DNA of 64,000 nt from Meloidogyne chitwoodi (lineage: Eukaryota > Nematoda > Chromadorea > Rhabditida > Meloidogynidae): the NCBI GenBank assembly GCA_015183035.1, contig JACZZP010000019.1, forward strand, positions 1,026,692 through 1,090,691, in the 5' to 3' direction. Below, piece after piece: positions 58,601 to 64,000 of this stretch; position 1 is the stretch's first letter, and every line of letters starts with the position of its first letter. Under the pieces are notes generated by a model that had not been told where the DNA came from, ran no database searches, and saw only the letters and a list, made by a program, of their open reading frames with translations. Position numbers and translations under genes: made by a program.

Positions 58601-61600
58601 ACTAATAACTTTTATTTATTTTATTACACAAATTTTTAATATATTAACTTTCTCAATTTTTTTTCAAAATTAATAATTGTAAATACTTTTACTAATAACT
58701 TTTATTTATTTTATTACACAAATTTTTAATATATTAACTTTCTCAATTTTTTCTCAAAATTAATAATTGTAAATACTTTTACTAATAACTTTTATTTATT
58801 TTATTACACAAATTTTTAATATATTAACTTTCTCAATTTTTTTTCAAAATTAATAATTGTAAATACTTTTACTAATAACTTTTATTTATTTTATTACACA
58901 AATTTTTAATATATTAACTTTCTCAATTTTTTCTCAAAATTAATAATTGTAAATACTTTTACTAATAACTTTTATTTATTTTATTACACAAATTTTTAAT
59001 ATATTAACTTTCTCAATTTTTTCTCAAAATTAATAATTGTAAATACTTTTACTAATAACTTTTATTTATTTTATTACACAAATTTTTAATATATTAACTT
59101 TCTCAATTTTTTCTCAAAATTAATAATTGTAAATACTTTTACTAATAACTTTTATTTATTTTATTACACAAATTTTTAATATATTAACTTTCTCAATTTT
59201 TATATTCTCAAAATTAATAATTGTAAATACTTTTACTAATAACTTTTATTTATTTTATTACACAAATTTTTAATATATTAACTTTCTCAATTTTTTCTCA
59301 AAATTAATAATTGTAAATACTTTTACTAATAACTTTTATTTATTTTATTACACAAATTTTTAAATTATTAACTTTCTCAATTTTTTCTCAAAATTAATAA
59401 TTGTAAATACTTTTACTAATAACTTTTATTTATTTTATTACACAAATTTTTAATATATTAACTTTCTCAATTTTTTCTCAAAATTAATAATTGTAAATAC
59501 TTTTACTAATAACTTTTATTTATTTTATTACACAAATTTTTAATTTATTAACTTTCTCAATTTTATATAATTCTCAAAATTAATAATTGTAAATACTTTT
59601 ACTAATAACTTTTATTTATTTTATTACACAAATTTTTAATATATTAACTTTCTCAATTTTTTTTCAAAATTAATAATTGTAAATACTTTTACTAATAACT
59701 TTTATTATTTATTACACAAATTTTTAATATATTAACTTTCTCAATTTTTTTTCAAAATTAATAATTGTAAATACTTTTACTAATAACTTTTATTTATTTT
59801 ATTACACAAATTTTTAATATATTAACTTTCTCAATTTTTTCTCAAAATTAATAATTGTAAATACTTTTACTAATAACTTTTATTTATTTTATTACACAAA
59901 TTTTTAATATATTAACTTTCTCAATTTTTTCTCAAAATTAATAATTGTAAATACTTTTACTAATAACTTTTATTTATTTTATTACACAAATTTTTAATAT
60001 ATTAACTTTCTCAATTTTTTCTCAAAATTAATAATTGTAAATACTTTTACTAATAACTTTTATTTATTTTATTACACAAATTTTTAATATATTAACTTTC
60101 TCAATTTTTTTTCAAAATTAATAATTGTAAATACTTTTACTAATAACTTTTATTTATTTTATTACACAAATTTTTAATATATTAACTTTCTCAATTTTTT
60201 CTCAAAATTAATAATTGTAAATACTTTTACTAATAACTTTTATTTATTTTATTACACAAATTTTTAATATATTAACTTTCTCAATTTTTTTTCAAAATTA
60301 ATAATTGTAAATACTTTTACTAATAACTTTTATTTATTTTATTACACAAATTTTTAATATATTAACTTTCTCAATTTTTTTCTCAAAATTAATAATTGTA
60401 AATACTTTTACTAATAACTTTTATTTATTTTATTACACAAATTTTTAATATATTAACTTTCTCAATTTTTTCTCAAAATTAATAATTGTAAATACTTTTA
60501 CTAATAACTTTTATTTATTTTATTACACAAATTTTTAATATATTAACTTTCTCAATTTTTTCTCAAAATTAATAATTGTAAATACTTTTACTAATAACTT
60601 TTATTTATTTTATTACACAAATTTTTAAATTATTAACTTTCTCAATTTTTTCTCAAAATTAATAATTGTAAATACTTTTACTAATAACTTTTATTTATTT
60701 TATTACACAAATTTTTAATATATTAACTTTCTCAATTTTTTCTCAAAATTAATAATTGTAAATACTTTTACTAATAACTTTTATTTATTTTATTACACAA
60801 ATTTTTAATTATATTAACTTTCTCAATTTTATATATTCTCAAAATTAATAATTGTAAATACTTTTACTAATAACTTTTATTTATTTTATTACACAAATTT
60901 TTAATATATTAACTTTCTCAATTTTTTTTCAAAATTAATAATTGTAAATACTTTTACTAATAACTTTTATTATTTATTACACAAATTTTTAATATATTAA
61001 CTTTCTCAATTTTTTTTCAAAATTAATAATTGTAAATACTTTTACTAATAACTTTTATTTATTTTATTACACAAATTTTTAATATATTAACTTTCTCAAT
61101 TTTTTCTCAAAATTAATAATTGTAAATACTTTTACTAATAACTTTTATTTATTTTATTACACAAATTTTTAATATATTAACTTTCTCAATTTTTTCTCAA
61201 AATTAATAATTGTAAATACTTTTACTAATAACTTTTATTTATTTTATTACACAAATTTTTAATATATTAACTTTCTCAATTTTTTTCTCAAAATTAATAA
61301 TTGTAAATACTTTTACTAATAACTTTTATTTATTTTATTACACAAATTTTTAATATATTAACTTTCTCAATTTTTTTTCAAAATTAATAATTGTAAATAC
61401 TTTTACTAATAACTTTTATTTATTTTATTACACAAATTTTTAATATATTAACTTTCTCAATTTTTTTTCAAAATTAATAATTGTAAATACTTTTACTAAT
61501 AACTTTTATTTATTTTATTACACAAATTTTTAATATATTAACTTTCTCAATTTTTTCTCAAAATTAATAATTGTAAATACTTTTACTAATAACTTTTATT

Positions 61601-64000
61601 TATTTTATTACACAAATTTTTAATATATTAACTTTCTCAATTTTTTCTCAAAATTAATAATTGTAAATACTTTTACTAATAACTTTTATTTATTTTATTA
61701 CACAAATTTTTAATATATTAACTTTCTCAATTTTTTCTCAAAATTAATAATTGTAAATACTTTTACTAATAACTTTTATTTATTTTATTACACAAATTTT
61801 TAATATATTAACTTTCTCAATTTTTTCTCAAAATTAATAATTGTAAATACTTTTACTAATAACTTTTATTTATTTTATTACACAAATTTTTAATATATTA
61901 ACTTTCTCAATTTTTTCTCAAAATTAATAATTGTAAATACTTTTACTAATAACTTTTATTTATTTTATTACACAAATTTTTAATTTATTAACTTTCTCAA
62001 TTTTATATAATTCTCAAAATTAATAATTGTAAATACTTTTACTAATAACTTTTATTTATTTTATTACACAAATTTTTAATATATTAACTTTCTCAATTTT
62101 TTTTCAAAATTAATAATTGTAAATACTTTTACTAATAACTTTATTTATTTTATTACACAAATTTTTAATATATTAACTTTCTCAATTTTTTTTCAAAATT
62201 AATAATTGTAAATACTTTTACTAATAACTTTTATTTATTTTATTACACAAATTTTTAATATATTAACTTTCTCAATTTTTTCTCAAAATTAATAATTGTA
62301 AATACTTTTACTAATAACTTTTATTTATTTTATTACACAAATTTTTAATATATTAACTTTCTCAATTTTTTCTCAAAATTAATAATTGTAAATACTTTTA
62401 CTAATAACTTTTATTTATTTTATTACACAAATTTTTAATATATTAACTTTCTCAATTTTTTTTCAAAATTAATAATTGTAAATACTTTTACTAATAACTT
62501 TTATTTATTTTATTACACAAATTTTTAATATATTAACTTTCTCAATTTTTTCTCAAAATTAATAATTGTAAATACTTTTACTAATAACTTTTATTTATTT
62601 TATTACACAAATTTTTAATATATTAACTTTCTCAATTTTTTTTCAAAATTAATAATTGTAAATACTTTTACTAATAACTTTTATTTATTTTATTACACAA
62701 ATTTTTAATATATTAACTTTCTCAATTTTTTTTCAAAATTAATAATTGTAAATACTTTTACTAATAACTTTTATTTATTTTATTACACAAATTTTTAATA
62801 TATTAACTTTCTCAATTTTTTCTCAAAATTAATAATTGTAAATACTTTTACTAATAACTTTTATTTATTTTATTACACAAATTTTTAATATATTAACTTT
62901 CTCAATTTTTTCTCAAAATTAATAATTGTAAATACTTTTACTAATAACTTTTATTTATTTTATTACACAAATTTTTAATATATTAACTTTCTCAATTTTT
63001 TCTCAAAATTAATAATTGTAAATACTTTTACTAATAACTTTTATTTATTTTATTACACAAATTTTTAATATATTAACTTTCTCAATTTTTTTTCAAAATT
63101 AATAATTGTAAATACTTTTACTAATAACTTTTATTTATTTTATTACACAAATTTTTAATATATTAACTTTCTCAATTTTTTCTCAAAATTAATAATTGTA
63201 AATACTTTTACTAATAACTTTTATTTATTTTATTACACAAATTTTTAATATATTAACTTTCTCAATTTTTTCTCAAAATTAATAATTGTAAATACTTTTA
63301 CTAATAACTTTTATTTATTTTATTACACAAATTTTTAATATATTAACTTTCTCAATTTTTTCTCAAAATTAATAATTGTAAATACTTTTACTAATAACTT
63401 TTATTTATTTTATTACACAAATTTTTAATTATTAACTTTCTCAATTTTATATAATTCTCAAAATTAATAATTGTAAATACTTTTACTAATAACTTTTATT
63501 TATTTTATTACACAAATTTTTAATATATTAACTTTCTCAATTTTTTCTCAAAATTAATAATTGTAAATACTTTTACTAATAACTTTTATTTATTTTATTA
63601 CACAAATTTTTAATATATTAACTTTCTCAATTTTTTCTCAAAATTAATAATTGTAAATACTTTTACTAATAACTTTTATTTATTTTATTACACAAATTTT
63701 TAATATATTAACTTTCTCAATTTTTTCTCAAAATTAATAATTGTAAATACTTTTACTAATAACTTTTATTTATTTTATTACACAAATTTTTAATATATTA
63801 ACTTTCTCAATTTTTTTCTCAAAATTAATAATTGTAAATACTTTTACTAATAACTTTTATTTATTTTATTACACAAATTTTTAATATATTAACTTTCTCA
63901 ATTTTTTTTCAAAATTAATAATTGTAAATACTTTTACTAATAACTTTTATTTATTTTATTACACAAATTTTTAATATATTAACTTTCTCAATTTTTTTCA
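49627..64000. repeat. 90-bp satellite array (about 160 copies, continues past the window)
   Basis: Head-to-tail 90-bp units: ATAACTTTTATTTATTTTAT, TACACAAATTTTTAATATAT, TAACTTTCTCAATTTTTTCT, CAAAATTAATAATTGTAAAT, ACTTTTACTA. Few variants occur: CTCAAAA or TTCAAAA, AATATATT/AATTTATT/AAATTATT, and longer spacers with TATATAATTCTC or TATATTCTC at irregular intervals. Identity between units is very high, higher than in the 61-bp array. No frame, gene or CENP-B-box-like motif is seen within it. Confidence 0.98.

Noticed and set aside
49627..64000. CENP-B-box-like motif in the satellite
   Set aside because: I looked for a conserved GC-containing 17-19 bp box and saw none; units are almost pure A/T.

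Overview
The window is very AT-rich eukaryotic DNA with small spliced genes (introns often 30-300 bp, GT...TTTTAG borders). A spliced-leader RNA gene whose leader matches nematode SL1 at 20 of 22 positions identifies it as nematode. A venom-allergen-like CAP gene, a small Cys-rich secreted protein gene and the base composition suggest a plant-parasitic tylenchid, probably a root-knot nematode (Meloidogyne-like); the genus is inference.

Layout. 1-825: 3' part of a CAP/SCP gene. 1208-10183: about 147 copies of a 61-bp satellite. 10.9-12.3 kb: three inverted-repeat elements and a Cys-rich secreted protein gene (+). 12.36-15.59 kb: a complete seven-helix receptor gene (-) with a spliced-leader RNA gene inside intron 4. 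17.23-17.39 kb: a U1 snRNA gene (+). 17.68-23.96 kb: UBXN7-like and ZNHIT1 genes, tandem on the minus strand and 193 bp apart. 24.98-26.14 kb: RAB14 (+). 27.47-29.10 kb: AMMECR1 (-). 32.22-34.59 kb: importin alpha (-). 35.7-39.7 kb: a disordered block with two perfect inverted duplications (365-bp and 543-bp arms), a 568-bp element with long terminal inverted repeats and a tRNA-like core, and fragments of unrecognised paralogous genes. 39.82-44.03 kb: three minus-strand genes in a tight row (NAA38-like, PPIL3, mitochondrial RsfS/MALSU1-like). 44.18-45.28 kb: a MULE-like element with a FLYWCH-type remnant. 46.75-49.15 kb: a short-chain dehydrogenase read in frame into a TMEM254-like domain (+). 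49.63 kb to the end: about 160 copies of a 90-bp satellite. The two satellites occupy roughly 23 of 64 kb and bracket the gene island.

The protein genes are mostly housekeeping: ubiquitin/p97 adaptor, SWR1/SRCAP chromatin subunit, Rab traffic, nuclear import, N-terminal acetylation, peptidyl-prolyl isomerisation and mitoribosome assembly. The exon models below were built by hand. Except where stated, reading phase was checked across every junction and closes on a stop.

Two short interspersed sequences divide the introns between them. A palindromic MITE with the core CCCCATTTATTCGC crowds 12.6-21.5 kb. A roughly 31-bp motif around GGGTTCGAACCC, resembling a tRNA T-arm, sits in introns from 22.9 to 42.4 kb.
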